From Steinernema hermaphroditum (Eukaryota > Nematoda > Chromadorea > Rhabditida > Steinernematidae), in assembly GCA_030435675.1 (NCBI GenBank), contig CM059623.1:7590012-7654011 (forward strand): a stretch of 64,000 nt of DNA, in the 5' to 3' direction. Both the position numbers and the translations under genes were made by a program. This document shows positions 42,155 to 54,550 of the stretch, in pieces. Positions within the stretch are counted from its first letter, which is position 1. Every line of letters begins with the position of its first letter. Below the pieces are notes generated by a model. It was given only the letters and a program-made list of their open reading frames with translations, made no database searches and had not been told where the DNA came from.

Positions 42155-44127
42155 GGGTGAACGCGAAAGGTAGAAGGAGGAGAAGGGCAATGAGCAGAAG
42201 GTAGGGGAGGGCAGCGACGGCGCCCTTGTCGTCGAAGAGGGTCTTGTTGCCAACGGAAGGCGTCGGGGAGGACGCCGCGAGGCACCTCCCCTCTGGCTCC
42301 AGCACAAGGGTCGTATCCGCGTGAGCCGTGAAGTTGAAGTTCCGAGGACAGGCGCCACTGGAAGCAGCGAAGAACAGACGTCCGTTGGAGAGTCGAGTGA
42401 CCTGCAACCCTCAGAGGCATAGAGGGCATCGAGGCGACCCTTACGAAGCACTTCTGCGTCTCCCCGAGCGTTTTTGCCGCGTAGATGAAGGTGAAGTCGT
42501 CCTCGCGCCATGTGGCGAGGCATCTGTAGCCGGCGGCTGAAGGAAAAGGTCAGAGGCGCAGTGGGGGAATTCTTACAGTCGAAAGCGCTTCCGGAGGCGC
42601 AATGGAACGACGTCAGCTTCATCGACTCCTTCGCGGTGCAGTCGAAGACGACGCGGTAGCAGTCGGCGTGGCGGAGCTCTTGCGGCGTCGTGAAGGACCC
42701 TTCGAAGCCACAGGCGACGGGTTCAGGGCTCTTGGTGAGGACAGCACTCCACACGTTCGCGTCGAACTGCTTCTCGTCCCTGAAGGAGGAGTCTCCTGGG
42801 ACCCGGAGGGAGCGCACCTGCAGAGGGACGTGTCGTCGGGGTCGAAGCTCGTCGTCTTGTACTCGAGAACGGACTGACTCCGCGCGCGGAACCAAAGGCA
42901 GTGGAATCCGAGGGGTTCTCCGCTGAAATAAGCCACTGGAGGCAGGCACCCTTCCCTCGATGTCCTTACCACTTGGTCTCGGAGTACACGAGGACCTTCT
43001 GGTTCTCCACGGCGACGCAGTAGGTGGAGACGGGCACTGAGTCTGCCGCCAGCTGGATATATTCCAGCTGGTCATTCGATACGGTAAGCGAGTCGTACTC
43101 CCCTTGGATCCACTCGGGGAAGCGGCACGGTGCGAAGGAGCGCGGGTCGGCCTCTGAAAGGCGCTCTGTGAGGCGTCACCTTCGACGGACCCACTGGATC
43201 GGAATCGGTAGACGTCTGCCCCGCTCGTCTCGTCTATTCGTCTGCAGTCGTCTCCGAAGGACACCTCGACGTTCTTCGAGTCCCCCTTCTCTGTGAACAC
43301 TCCGCACTTGTAGTCCTCGGTCTCCGGGTTGAAGAACGCCACGAGGCGCCGCTGACTTCGTGCGTCCGTCCAGGTGCCGAGGCATCGCAGATCCTCCTCT
43401 GAAAGAACCTTGCACCCAGATGGCTTTTTTGACCGAACGAACCAAAATCGGGGAAGGAGCAGTTACGGAAAGAGAGGTTCCACACGTTAGGACTGTTGCA
43501 GTTCGACATCTGAAAAGGGGGGCTGAGGAGAAGAGTGAAGAGAGATTACGGTAGTGCCGGAGCCCACTTCGCAAGAGTGTTTCGAGGGCCTCGAGGAGAA
43601 GACGAGGTCGAATTGGCCGTCGAGCCCGCAGGAGTCATCGCGAAGGGACTCTGCGCGGAAAAGGAAGGACCCGGTGGAGGCGGAGACGAGCTCCGCGTCG
43701 AAGCAGCTTTTCTCCGCCCCCCGCGCTTCTCCGTAACAGATGGATTCTGAAGAAGCCTCTGGAGGAACGCCTCCTCTCGCACTTCCTACCGTTCTGATGT
43801 GCCACCTGCAGGACGTTAGGGGTGTGAAGGATGAGAGTGAGGCAGCGGTAGCACACGGAGTTCCCCATCCGTCTGAAAGCCGCTGCACTCCAGTAGCTGC
43901 CGGTTACGGTACCTGGCTCCGAAGACGACTGAGTTGCGGTCGACACGCTGGACGCAGTCGCCCCATCGCGAGGTCGAAGTCGATCCGACGGTGACGTTCT
44001 CGTAGAGAAACCGTGAAGAGTTCGAGTCGGAAAGGCGTCGGAACACTCCGATCATGGCGTTGTCAAGGCGACAAGAGGCGAAGATGAGGGGGAGCAGCGA
44101 GCAGAGGATCGGGAGTTCTCTGCGCAT
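42150..44127 (-). CDS. Cysteine-rich surface protein with GPI-like tail
   Basis: Ten exons, complement(43913..44127, 43790..43872, 43550..43746, 43443..43509, 43195..43398, 42970..43153, 42818..42922, 42577..42779, 42445..42536, 42150..42401), encode 368 residues; introns are 37-47 nt. Signal peptide (LPILCSLLPLIFAS), then an ectodomain with about 20 cysteines and modules of the type C.FP (CSFPDFEEDLRCLGTWTDAR, CRFPEWIQGEYDSLTVSNDQ), and a hydrophobic C-terminus (LPYLLLIALLLLLPFAF) followed only by TQ, as expected for a GPI-anchor signal. The C.FP..G.Y modules recall uncharacterised arthropod/nematode surface proteins (DUF7042-DUF7045 type), a weak link. Its stop codon is part of the AATAAA, and family member C starts 132 bp later on the same strand. 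Confidence 0.75.
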
Positions 44128-45115
44128 ATCTAAGGGCCAACTGATCGGACGCGCGAGGAATCGACTCAAAAGGCGCGGGTGGGACAAACACTTGAGGGCC
44201 ACCGCTGGCGATCCCAAAGAAAAGACTAAATTACTTCCGGCCCTTGATCAGCGCACTTGTAAGAACTTCCTTCATTTCAAGGATACTGTAGGTCCACTGT
44301 AGGTTCTCTCCGTCGCCTTGAAGATGGCGGACGACCTTTCGGCCCGAACTCGTGTTGCATGTCCTGTATCTGATCTCTGACTCCCCTGGAAGACAAGGAA
44401 GCCACAGAGTATTCGTTTTTATCGTTCACTCCTCATAACTGTCCATTTGTTTAAGATAACGCCCCTGTGCACGTTTCGTTTCGCGTCCTACGTGACTGTG
44501 AACGTAGCGACGTAAAAACGTTCGCAACGTTCACTCCGGGAAATTCGAATTCCGTTTACATAGTGTTCTGGACCCTGATCGCCATCGAGATCTGCCGAGG
44601 TACGCTTCCATGGTGCATGTCGACGGCTCAGACTCGTGGAAAACCGACCGCTCCCCGCTGAGCATTCCGTGAAACCTAATTTCGAGCGGAAAGTGGCGGA
44701 CCGAACCTCGGATGTTTCTCTCATTTTGAACCAGATTTCCCGGCAAGAGTCGGTGGTCTATACGGTCGCTCGCAGAGCGTTGCGCGCGGGAGCCAGCCGT
44801 CGACCACGTCTCACGTCTCTGATCGTGCTTCTAAGGAGTTCGATTTCGGCTGATCCTCGATGCACGCCTGCATGTCCACACCAAAAGTGCAGATTTTTTA
44901 GTTATGTACAATACAGGTTGCTCTGTTACCAGGGGCACTGTGGCGTTAAATACGGACAGGGTAATACGAGCTAGTTTTTATTGCAGTGAGTTTCGTTATT
45001 GTAAAAATTGCGAAATGTATTTGTTGTGCAGTCTGCGCCTGTCACGTGTGATGGTCGTTTAAGTTGGCTTTCGTCATCGTCTGCGATTTTCAGAGGATAA
45101 TTGATTGTTTCCGAA
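44128..45115. other. Divergent upstream region, no gene seen
   Basis: About 1 kb between the surface protein gene (-) and cgh-1 (+). No supported ORF. A TTTTCAG acceptor lies 23 nt before the cgh-1 ATG. Confidence 0.55.
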
Positions 45116-46645
45116 ATGGGAGGCGAACAACAACTGCAACAGTCATCTTCTGAAGACGGTTTGTGGAAACAAGGCCTCAATCTTCCGGCCAAGGATTTAC
45201 GCTACAAAACTGCTGTATGTTTGAAGAAAAGAAGCGCTTGAATCACGTTTGTTTTGCCATTGCAGGATGTTACGGACACTAAAGGAATTGACTTCGAGGA
45301 TTTCCACCTGAAACGCGATTTGCTCATGGGAATATTTGAGAAAGGCTGGGAAAAGCCGAGTCCCATTCAAGAAGCTTCAATTCCTGTTGCTCTCTCAGGT
45401 ACACTATCAAAAGCATTATATGATGTTTACTCTCCTTTGCAGGTCAAGATATTCTGGCCAGAGCTAAGAACGGTACGGGTAAAACAGGTGCTTACAGTAT
45501 CCCGTGTATTGAAAAGGTTGATCCAAGCAAGCCATATCTGCAAGCTATGATAGTCGTTCCAACCCGCGAGTTGGCTCTTCAGACGTCACAAATTTGCGTT
45601 GAATTAAGTAAACATTTAAAGTTAAAGGTGCGTTGTTCTCGTTGTTTATTCGATATTTATCCGCGCCGTTTAGGTGATGGTTACCACAGGAGGTACTGAT
45701 TTGCGCGATGATATTATGCGCTTCAACGGAATTGTCCACATCGTTGTTGCAACACCGGGTCGCATCCTTGATCTGCTTGAAAAACGAGTCGCGAGTGCAG
45801 AGAACTGCAACACTTTGGTTCTGGACGAAGCTGACAAACTCCTGTCGCAAGATTTTCAAGGCATACTCGACAAGCTTATTGCGTTCTTCCCGCTTGAACG
45901 TCAAATCATGCTGTACTCTGCAACCTTCCCTCGTACTGTTGCTTCGTTCATGCAAAAGCATATGAAAAAGCCATACGAAATCAACCTGATGGAAGAACTG
46001 ACATTGTTGGGAGTAACGCAGTACTACGCCTACGTACAAGAGAAGCAGAAGGTCCACTGCTTGAACACTTTGTTCAGGAAGGTAAGCGGCTTGTTGCGTT
46101 GACATGTACTCATTTTATCGTTTTTCAGTTAAACATTAATCAGTCGATTATCTTCTGTAATTCGACTCAGCGCGTTGAACTTCTCGCGAAGAAGATTACC
46201 GAAATTGGGTATTCTTGCTACTACATTCACTCGAAAATGGCGCAAGCTCACCGTAATCGAGTCTTCCACGACTTCCGCCAGGGTCACTGCCGAAACCTTG
46301 TTTGCTCTGACCTCTTAACTCGTGGTATCGATATCCAAGCTGTCAACGTGGTTATCAACTTCGATTTCCCCCGGAATGCTGAAACCTATCTCCATCGTAT
46401 CGGCCGGTATGTGTCACGTGTGTTATGGCGACTGAATCCCCCTTTTCAGCTCTGGACGGTTCGGGCACCTTGGTATTGCTATCAACCTCATCACTTACGA
46501 TGATCGCTATTGTCTCCGTCGCATTGAATCTGAACTGCGAACGCACATCGCTCCTATCCCGAAGTCCGTTGATCCCAAGCTTTACGTGGCAGAACACCAG
46601 TTAGTTCAAGATGACGACGCCCCTGAATCGTCTGGTTGCGCCTAG
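45116..46645 (+). CDS. cgh-1: DEAD-box RNA helicase DDX6/CGH-1
   Basis: Exons 45116..45214, 45266..45398, 45443..45627, 45674..46081, 46129..46406 and 46450..46645 encode 432 residues, the family length. All helicase motifs are present: [17 protein letters not shown] (Q motif), [13 protein letters not shown] (I), PTRELALQ (Ia), [12 protein letters not shown] (II, DEAD), YSATFP (III), [17 protein letters not shown] (IV), [15 protein letters not shown] (V) and HRIGRSGRFGH (VI). DDX6/Dhh1 proteins repress translation and promote decapping in P-bodies and germ granules. Codon use is A/T-richer than in the neighbouring 33-44 kb block. Confidence 0.97.
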
Positions 46646-47180
46646 ATGTTTATCGTGTTCTAGATATACGGGTCATCATCTCATTTTTAAGTGTATTGTG
46701 ATTCTATGGTATTTTGTTACCGTTGTTGTTTATTTATAATTTTTTACTTTTGTAATAACACACTGCATTTTGTATATAACTCCTCAGTGGTCTCAGTGAC
46801 CCGTTCCCCAGAATTCGGTGATGTAGTCTTAGTCCTGGCGGTTCCGTCCACCTCCCTCTCCGAGTTAGATCTTTTTTGTATCTTCTCTTTGCTCTTTCAA
46901 GCTGTTGCGCTGCGGCGTCCTCCTGTGTGTGGTCTCATACGGTTTGCAGGCAGATTCCATCCTTTGCCAACAGTTAACAAAAAATCCACGGGTCTCGCTA
47001 TCTCTTCATGTTCCCACATGGAAGATGGTAATAAAGATCTCAGACCCAAGAGCTGTTTTAGTTTTGTTTACGCATCGCTGACAGAGTCGCGATATGTTTT
47101 TATCTTGTTTTGACCCTTCAGCGGTAAACACGGATCGCCTCCGATAAAACAGGGCAGTCAGGAAACGTTCGCTAGCAGTC
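46646..47180. other. Intergenic region, no gene seen
   Basis: 535 bp of AT-rich sequence between cgh-1 and family member D; no canonical AATAAA found after cgh-1. Confidence 0.5.
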
Positions 47181-48070
47181 ATGCTCCTTCTCTTGCCTGT
47201 CCTATTCGGGCTCGCGGAAGCCCTCTTCCTCCGGACCCTCTTTGCTCCACTGGTGACGCTCAATTCAACGATTGACAACTGCTCCTCCGCCCGATGGATA
47301 TCCATCGGCGGCGTGCGTTCCTCCGTTCCGGTCCACTTCTGCTCGCAATATCGAAACGCAACGATGATCGTGAACACGGTAGGCTTGCTCGTTCTTCCCT
47401 GTTGGATTGGCATGTTTAGGCTCCGCAGATCCTTCTCGCGTCGGAACTCCAGAAGAACGCGTTTGAAGTTCAGCTGGAGCTCTCTGACTCCGTCTTCAGC
47501 GCCATCTTCTCCATCAACGATACAGAAGGAGAATCCGAAGCGTTGGTGCAGATTTCGGTCGCTCTCAAAAGTGCTCCTCCCCCGCTCTCCTATCCACATC
47601 CGATCTATTTCAGATGCCAGCGGGACGGAGATCACAGCGGCGGTCTTCGCCCGATTTGTTTTCACCGAAGTCGAGTTCAGTGATACCGCGCTGATGGTGT
47701 TATCGATCGTGGTGAGTCTGAGATCTTTTGTCGCCGATCGATTCCCGATCCAAGGCCGCCATCTCCATCATTGCCCTTATATGTATCCTCATCTACATAG
47801 CAGCCAATCGCTTCGTCGAGATGAGGCTAAATTCTGAGGCTCGGAATTCCGAAGGAGCTCGCAGTTACCCGAACATCGCGGACGACACACAGCCTCTTGT
47901 CGGTAACTATTGATTGAGTAGACACCCCTAACGAAAATACGATAGTAGTCCCACCGAGCGAATGTGACGAGCCAATCCCCGTGCGGGCGCGACCCAAGGA
48001 ATCACCTGAGATCAGCCAGGAATCCACGGAGACAAGCAGTAAGAACGAGCCGGACGCGGACGATCAGTAA
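47181..48070 (+). CDS. Type I membrane protein, family member D
   Basis: Exons 47181..47378, 47420..47570, 47614..47711, 47755..47902 and 47946..48070 give 239 residues. Signal peptide (LLLLPVLFGLAEA), ectodomain with two cysteines and sequons (NST, NAT, NDT), membrane segment (ALMVLSIVAAISIIALICIL) and a polar tail ending ..NEPDADDQ. First three introns have phases 0, 1, 0 at the same places as in members A and C. Intron 3 ends in CCAAG instead of CAG. AATAAA follows the stop by 3 nt. Function unknown; a receptor or adhesion role is only a guess from topology. Confidence 0.77.
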
Positions 48071-48073
48071 TTA

Positions 48074-48079
48074 AATAAA
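48074..48079 (+). terminator. Poly(A) signal AATAAA
   Basis: Canonical hexamer 3 nt after the stop of family member D. Confidence 0.8.
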
Positions 48080-49730
48080 CGAAAAATCAGTCGATCAGAA
48101 TGTGTTTCTAAAATACTTGCGATAAACTCGAAGAGTTGCTTTATTTGCACTTTCGTTCCGTCACAAAGAAGGGATGGGGAGAACGTGGAACGGAGTAAAT
48201 ATCGATCGGCGGGCCGGGAAGTGCGGAACAACGACAACATTCGCCCATATGATGATCAGATGTTTACAGCGTATAGCGGCGTATCTTTCGAATCGCGGAC
48301 AAATATTCAGCGATCATCAGTTTCCGAATCGAAGAAGTCCTTCGACGCCCGAAATATCGATTTTCTTTCGAGGCTGACGCCCCGCCGCCAAACATCGCTG
48401 TCAACGATGGTGAAATTCAATGGCCCTTTAGTTATCGAAACGCGCAGCGGTGACGGAATCGGGTTTGCGGCCGCCGACGGCCGACGGCCGACCGCACCGA
48501 TATTGTATGCACGCGAACGACCGTCTCAGACTTCTCGCGGGCGATCTGTCGCGTCTGCTTTCGAATACGTAGACGTCCCATTCGCGAATCCGAGACATGT
48601 CCTGCAGTACCGTACGCGGCCGTGAATAATTCAGGAATGTGCAGATCGTGTTTACTGTAGTTTCCTTCCCGCCTAGTGTTGCTTCTCCCGTGGACACCCG
48701 CGGGCACATTTGAATCTCGTCCTCGCCCGGATCGATGCTCTTATCATTTGGTGGCTGTTCGTCCTCCTCGCCGGGAGATAAGTCCTAATCGATTTCGTTT
48801 TTCTGTTCGCATCGTTCGTCCTGGTGAACGCGAACGACCTTTCGTGTGGAGGAACTTCGGGCTAAATCGATCGGGCGAGATCGATCGGGCTCGCTAGCGC
48901 GTAGTAACATCGGACGAATAGTTCGCGCGCTAAGCTCGACTCGGGTCGACGGCGTTGACGGCCGTTCCCGCCATCGCCCGCTTGTTTTGATTCTCGAATT
49001 TTGTTTGGCTATCGCGTATCGATCGGTTCGCGCTATCTTTCGGTTTTCTGTTATTTTCAACCGTCCTATTCTTCAGCCGATCGCGTGCGAGGGTCTCCGC
49101 CCCGACCTTCGTGTTGTGTGAGATGATGGGCAAGACTTGCGCTCTTCCTGCAGGTGAGCAAAGTTCATTAGTAGGTAGATTGTTCGATGCCATCGATCGA
49201 TTACCTTCTGACGACAGCGGGTGGTGCGGTTCGGTAATGGCCGCGCCCAAAGATTCGCTTTTATTTGAGGAGAGACAGAATACCGTACAAAGATGGGAGT
49301 ATTCGTTTTGTTTGTGGTTCTTTAGGGCGGGTCTATTGTTTCGACCGCTGCTTCACTTACCTTTTCCTATTCGTCTTCCCGTATTCTTGATCGTAGCGCG
49401 ACGACCTATTTGACGCGCGGCGAAAACGTGACGGAAGCTCACATCGAACGTACGTCGATCGCCCTCTGGAGGTTGCGATCGTCATTTTCTATCAACAAGT
49501 GTAATCTTTTTTCTGTCAAGTATCGCGAGTTCATTGTGCTTTTTTTGTGTTTGTTTGGTGATATCGGATTTGTTCGTTTCAGATTTGACGCCTTTTCCAC
49601 CAGTCTTATTGCTGGTACGTCAAGAAGAGACCACGGGCTGCGGGGGAATCCGTACCTTTCTTCCATGCTGAGGGAGAATATAAGATGAACTTTGGTTATC
49701 CTCCGAAAGAACTATCGAATCAAACAGGAT
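48080..49730. other. Upstream region of zfp-1
   Basis: 1.65 kb without a convincing coding exon, rich in CGATCG/GATCGATC. Possible noncoding 5' exons: a stretch ending GCTCTTCCTGCAG/GTGAGC near 49152 and an acceptor GTTCGTTTCAG near 49582. Confidence 0.5.
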
Positions 49731-52700
49731 ATGAATTCAATGTTCCCAATGCGCGCTGTTGGTCCGGAAAACCCGTCTACTACTCCTGGAAAAGAAACGA
49801 AAGAAATGACTAGCGGCTGTTGCGTGTGTGCTGAAGAAAACGGATGGGCCGGTAACCCTCTTGTTTACTGTGACGGTCCGGGTTGCGAGGTCGCCGTGCA
49901 TCAGGGCTGCTATGGGATCGTAGAAGTTCCAGAGGGCGAATGGTTTTGTGCCAGATGTCAAGCAATTTCACATAATTCCTCGGAGAAGGCAAATATTCGC
50001 TGTGAGTTATGTCCATCCCGCCACGGTGCTTTGAAGCGTACCGCCAACGACGCGTGGACTCACATCACGTGCGCGCTCTACATTCCGGAAGTGCAGTTTG
50101 GCAATGTTGACACTATGGATCCCATCATAATATCTAATGTTCCAAGCGAACGGTAGAATTACCGACTTTTCTTTTTTTAACTTTACTTTACGTTTAGGTT
50201 TAACAAACCGTGTTATCTTTGTGAGGAATTTGGTTCTCCTGAAAAGGCCAAAATCGGCGCTTGTATGCCTTGCAATAGGACGGGATGCCGGCGAGTGTTC
50301 CACGTTACGTGCGGGCAACAGCACGGCCTTCTCTGTGAACTTGGGAGCAGTCCAGCCACAGTAAACGTCAAATATTGCGGATACTGCACTCTACACATCA
50401 AAAAAGCCGTAAGTTTCGTTGTGTTGAAGTACATACACTACCATGATCGTGCGATTGTGGTTGGTTTCGGTGTTTACCTATCCGTGACCTAAAATTGGGG
50501 CTCAAAACGCGTTGATCGATCGATAGACATGAGTCGGCGATAGAGATTGTTTGCACGTCGAGCAAGGAACCGGTTCGCGGCGAGTAGTGCTCTCTTTTTC
50601 ACTTCGCGAGTGAATGGTACGTGAACTGGACCGAGGGGAGTGTGGGAGTGCTGCAAGTGCATTCTTAAGATCGATACTATTGGCATTTTGCCAGATATTT
50701 GCGCGGTATCCTCGCTGTAGGCGTATTTTAATGCTTCTACATCACGCCGTATAAAATGACAGTTTGTGTCGTTGTTCGAGGGGATTTTATAATTGCTGCC
50801 ATAAAACTAGGTAAGCCAACCATCCCAGGCACTCAGGTCGACTTTTTGGTCTCTACGTAATAGTGCAATAGCTATCCGCGCGCCAGTCGATGTCCCACAA
50901 CAGCTGGCGACAGAGAAAAACGGCAGAAGAGGAGCAGTGTTGCTCGGTCGATAACGGCGCAATAAATCCATCCTCCGCTCGTGGTTTTGGTCGCTGTTCA
51001 CATCCCTCCCTGAGGCAGGGAAACGAATCGCTAGCGAAAACTAAGCCACGAATAGGGTTGGCGGTTGGCGCTCGCCGGCTTTTCGCCTTAGCATGCGTTG
51101 TGTAACATAAATGCCGAGGGAGGGTTTAGCAAGCTCACTTTTTCTCTTCGTGTATACTTTTGAATAATCAGATAGCAGTTTATCATGTAAAAGATTATCT
51201 GCTTCCCTTTCTTTTGTTTATTTGAATTGGACTCATCTGTGAAGAAGAGTTCGAACTATTGCCGACATCACCGTTGTGTCGCACCGATTTAAAGATCAAT
51301 TTCTGATTTATTCCGTTGTCTTTGTGGTCACTAATCTTCTGTTTTCAGTCTCAAGATCCAGCCATCAAAATCATAGGCTCCAGCAATCAAGATCCCGTCA
51401 TTCAAAAGGATTCCGAACAAGTTGAAATCAAGCCTGTGGCCGTCATAATTGATGCAAAGGATGACATCGAGACGGGTTTAGTGAAACCAGCGGGTAAGCT
51501 TCTTCCCATAACTTACTGTACTTATGGTTTGATTCAGTGAAACGTCCGCGCGTGAACAACGACTCCCCCGCTTCCGACATAAAATTAAAGAAGTCGCGGC
51601 ATTCAAACAAGTTATCAAACGGTGGGAGATCTGTCAAGACGCTGCTGAAGCTAGTTGGGCCCGTTGTTTCAGTTAGTTATTCTGATATTGTTTTATATTG
51701 CAAAACTCTTGTTCTCCAGGATACTGTAATCGATTTCCAACGTGAGAGGGTCGCAGCGCAGCATGCAGCGGCACACTCTCAGCAGATCCTTGCTGAAGCG
51801 CAATCTGTAGCTTCGAGTTCCGTTACGGTTAGCACTGCTTCCATTTGTACGCCAGTTGGGGAGCCTTCGACTTCCGGGCCAACCGGTAGCAACGGCTATG
51901 GTCACATCACCAGTGACATAGAAAGAGCAAGCTTAGCTGTTAACGGTTCCAGTCTTCCCGACTTTAAATCTCATCTTCATGGTGACCCTTCACTGGCAAC
52001 CATATCGAAAATCGCCAAGTCCGAAATTGACCGAGCACATTTAATGCATCAAGCGCCGTCAACATCCGGTTCTCAACAAGGACAGTTCCCTTCCACCATG
52101 GAAGAACTATTGGAGAGGCAGTGGGCTCAAGGAGCTCAGTTCATTAAAGGTCAAGCTCAAAGTGACGGTATGTGATCTAAGTTGCTTAGTCACCAAGCTG
52201 CTTGTGATGTATTTCAGTTGCGCAACTGATGACTTGTTTGAACAATCTAAAGATGGAAAATATGAGGCTCCAAGATCAGATGGACGAGTTGCAGAAACGG
52301 AGAGACCATCTTCTGGCACTAAATTCGAAGCTAACTCAGTCCCTAAGCTGTGCGATGACATCTACGTCTGCTGCTAGTCCGAGGAACTCTCCAAGAACAA
52401 CCGCTGCGGCGACGTCCGCGCCCACTACGAGTTTTACATCAGCCATTTCGACCCCAGCCGTTTCCGCACTGTCCACAGCTTCCATTGCGTCGTCAAGTAC
52501 TCCCACTCTTTGTACGCCTTCCACAGGAGCTTCCGCTGCCATAGTTTCGCTTCCGAATTCTGAAGATTCATTGAACAAGCTACGGTCACTGGTCAAAAAT
52601 GATGTTTCCCCCCAGTGTCGGCCGATTGTGACCACCACGTCCTTGAACAACTCGAAACTTTTGCCATTATCCAGCGCTAATCCACCCAGTGCTAGTGGAA

Positions 52701-53270
52701 GGTTGGTTTCTGTCCGTAATTTGCCATGGTTATTTTCGATTTCCAGGACATCCGTAATGTCTTCTCCTCCCGCGCCGGCGCTACCTTCTGTGAATGGGTT
52801 AACGCCTACCAACGTCCCGTTGAAGCCCACCATCGAAAGCAGCTCGCCAGTAAACGGTCAACAGTCTTCGCAATCGTTCCAGTCGCTTCTCAATTCATCT
52901 GCTGGATTCCTAGTGCCAAGATTACCTTCTGCTTCTACTACAGTGCCCACAGCAACTAGCCTTTCAACTGGCAGCTCATTCCCAGGAACTCAGGTGTGAT
53001 GGTTTCTGTTAACCCCCTCTAAATTACATCGTTCAGGATGCGCTTTTAAACCAGCTGATGCTCCAACAGCAACAGCAAGTGTTGTACCATGTCCTGCAAC
53101 AACAGCAATCACTAGATCCAGCTCGGATAGCTCGACTGTTTTCTTCTCCGACTCCCGTTGCTGGTGGGACAGCTGGCGTTGTGTCCGGGCTTGGAAGTGG
53201 CTTAGTTGGAGCGCAAACTTCGAACACCACAGGAACGTCTTCGAGCTCGTCGTCGTCATTGGTGAAATAG
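49731..53270 (+). CDS. zfp-1: AF10/AF17 (MLLT10) PHD-finger chromatin protein
   Basis: Exons 49731..50152, 50198..50408, 51349..51493, 51538..51671, 51720..52167, 52218..52701, 52747..52993 and 53037..53270 encode 774 residues. PHD1 (CCVCAEENGWAGNPLVYCDG, AVHQGCYGIVEVPEGEWFC), the ePHD zinc knuckle and PHD2 (CELCPSRHGALKRT, ALYIPEVQFGNV, CNRTGCRRVFHVTC) are followed by a Ser/Thr/Pro-rich region and the octapeptide-leucine zipper (MEELLERQWAQGAQF, LNNLKMENMRLQDQMDELQK). AF10 binds unmodified H3K27 and recruits DOT1L; C. elegans ZFP-1 also acts in RNAi-linked repression. Introns at 51672..51719 (48 nt) and 52702..52746 (45 nt) are multiples of three and could be retained. A 940-nt intron separates the PHD module from the rest. 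Confidence 0.94.
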
Positions 53271-53776
53271 GCTTTTGAATGACAGATTATTCCTTGTTAT
53301 GGAACTATTTTTGCGGGTTATTGTGGCGATGCCAATTGTCTTCTGTATCAGTGCCCCAAACTCCTCCGCACTTTGTACCTCGCCCTACTGTAGATGTCAC
53401 CTCTTCATTTGTTGTTATACTTTGGCATTTTGGGGGATTTGGGAATATATGTTTAACACTGAAAACTGATTCTGAAAGTGTTTCCGCTTGGATTACTGTT
53501 TTATGTACAGAATTCTCTATTTTCCATTGTGGCCAAATGTATGTTTCCTGGCGCATTTCATAGTTCTATTGTTTTTCGAGTAACTAATAATAAGGAGTCA
53601 GTTACGAGAAATTCGTTGGGAGCAGAAAATAAGCGCAAGATGCTAGCGCGGTTAGCTCCGAACCTGGGTGAACACGAAAGCGATGTGATCAATCTGTGTC
53701 AAGAGTGTTCTGCTTCTCGCTACGTTTGTATGCATTATCGCTGTCACAGCAGGAAGGAGCGTGGTTCTACCATTGT

Positions 53777-54550
53777 ACAAGAAACAAACGGCAGCAGTCC
53801 CTCGTGAAACGGCCATCGCACCCTGCACTTGCCTCGCAAGGGCGATCGCCGCAGGATCCCATATTTTCGATCGGTTCTTCAATTCCAGATGAATCACTTA
53901 CATAAGGTTTATTGGCAAACTTGCGTGCATTTTCGATTTTCTCCCCACCTAGCCCCATACATCATCAAATTATGGTCGAAGGACAAAAAACATGAACTGA
54001 ACATAGGCCTTCTGGCCAGTGTAGCAGAAATTTTGTTTTCAGCACATACCGTACATTTTTTTTTCACATTTCTCCACAACGGTGCCTAGACACGGCTCGC
54101 TAGTGAAACATCACGGTATGTGCAGATTTCAGAATCAAGCGGTGAAGAAAGTGACGACAGCACCTTCGGGGGACCCGTCACGATAGACCTGCTGTATCAA
54201 TTGTGGAATACAATCATGAATCATTTACATAAGGCTCATCAGCAAACTTGCCTACATTTTCGTTTTATTTTCGGTATGTGCTGAAAAAAAAATTTCTGCT
54301 ACACTGGCCAGAAGGCCTATGTTCAGTTCATGTTTTTTGTCCTTCGGCCATAATTTGATGATGCATGGGGCTAGGTGGGGAGAAAATCGAAAATGCACGC
54401 AAGTTTGCCAATAAACCTTATGTAAGTGATTCATCTGGAATTGAAGAACCGATAAAAAAAAAATATGGGATTCTGCGGCGATCGCCCTTGCGAGGCAAGT
54501 GCAGGGTGCGATGGCCGTTTCACGAGGGGCTGCTGCCGTTTGTTTCTTGT
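53777..54550. mobile_element. 774-bp hairpin element, MULE-like
   Basis: Two inverted arms of about 280 bp (53777..54056 and 54268..54550), starting ACAAGAAACAAACGGCAGCA, nearly identical, with a loop of about 210 bp holding a third, decayed copy of part of the arm. It is flanked by a 10-bp direct repeat with one mismatch, CTACCATTGT / CTACCGTTGT. There is no coding capacity. A 9-10-bp duplication and long inverted arms fit a non-autonomous fold-back MULE. It lies about 500 bp after the zfp-1 stop. Confidence 0.8.

Noticed and set aside
43154..43180. 26-nt intron in the surface protein gene
   Set aside because: A donor 15 nt upstream (43194) gives a 41-nt intron in the same phase, which fits the usual size.
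42062..43342. Minus-strand open frame of 426 codons
   Set aside because: It reads through seven short introns of the surface protein gene and mixes three frames; splicing gives a better protein with conserved cysteines.
48174..48625. ORFs between family member D and zfp-1
   Set aside because: Arg/Ser-rich, GATC-rich DNA, no domain and no agreement with splice sites.
53696..54089. Short open frames in the hairpin element
   Set aside because: They fall in the inverted arms, are not conserved between arms as proteins and have no recognisable product.
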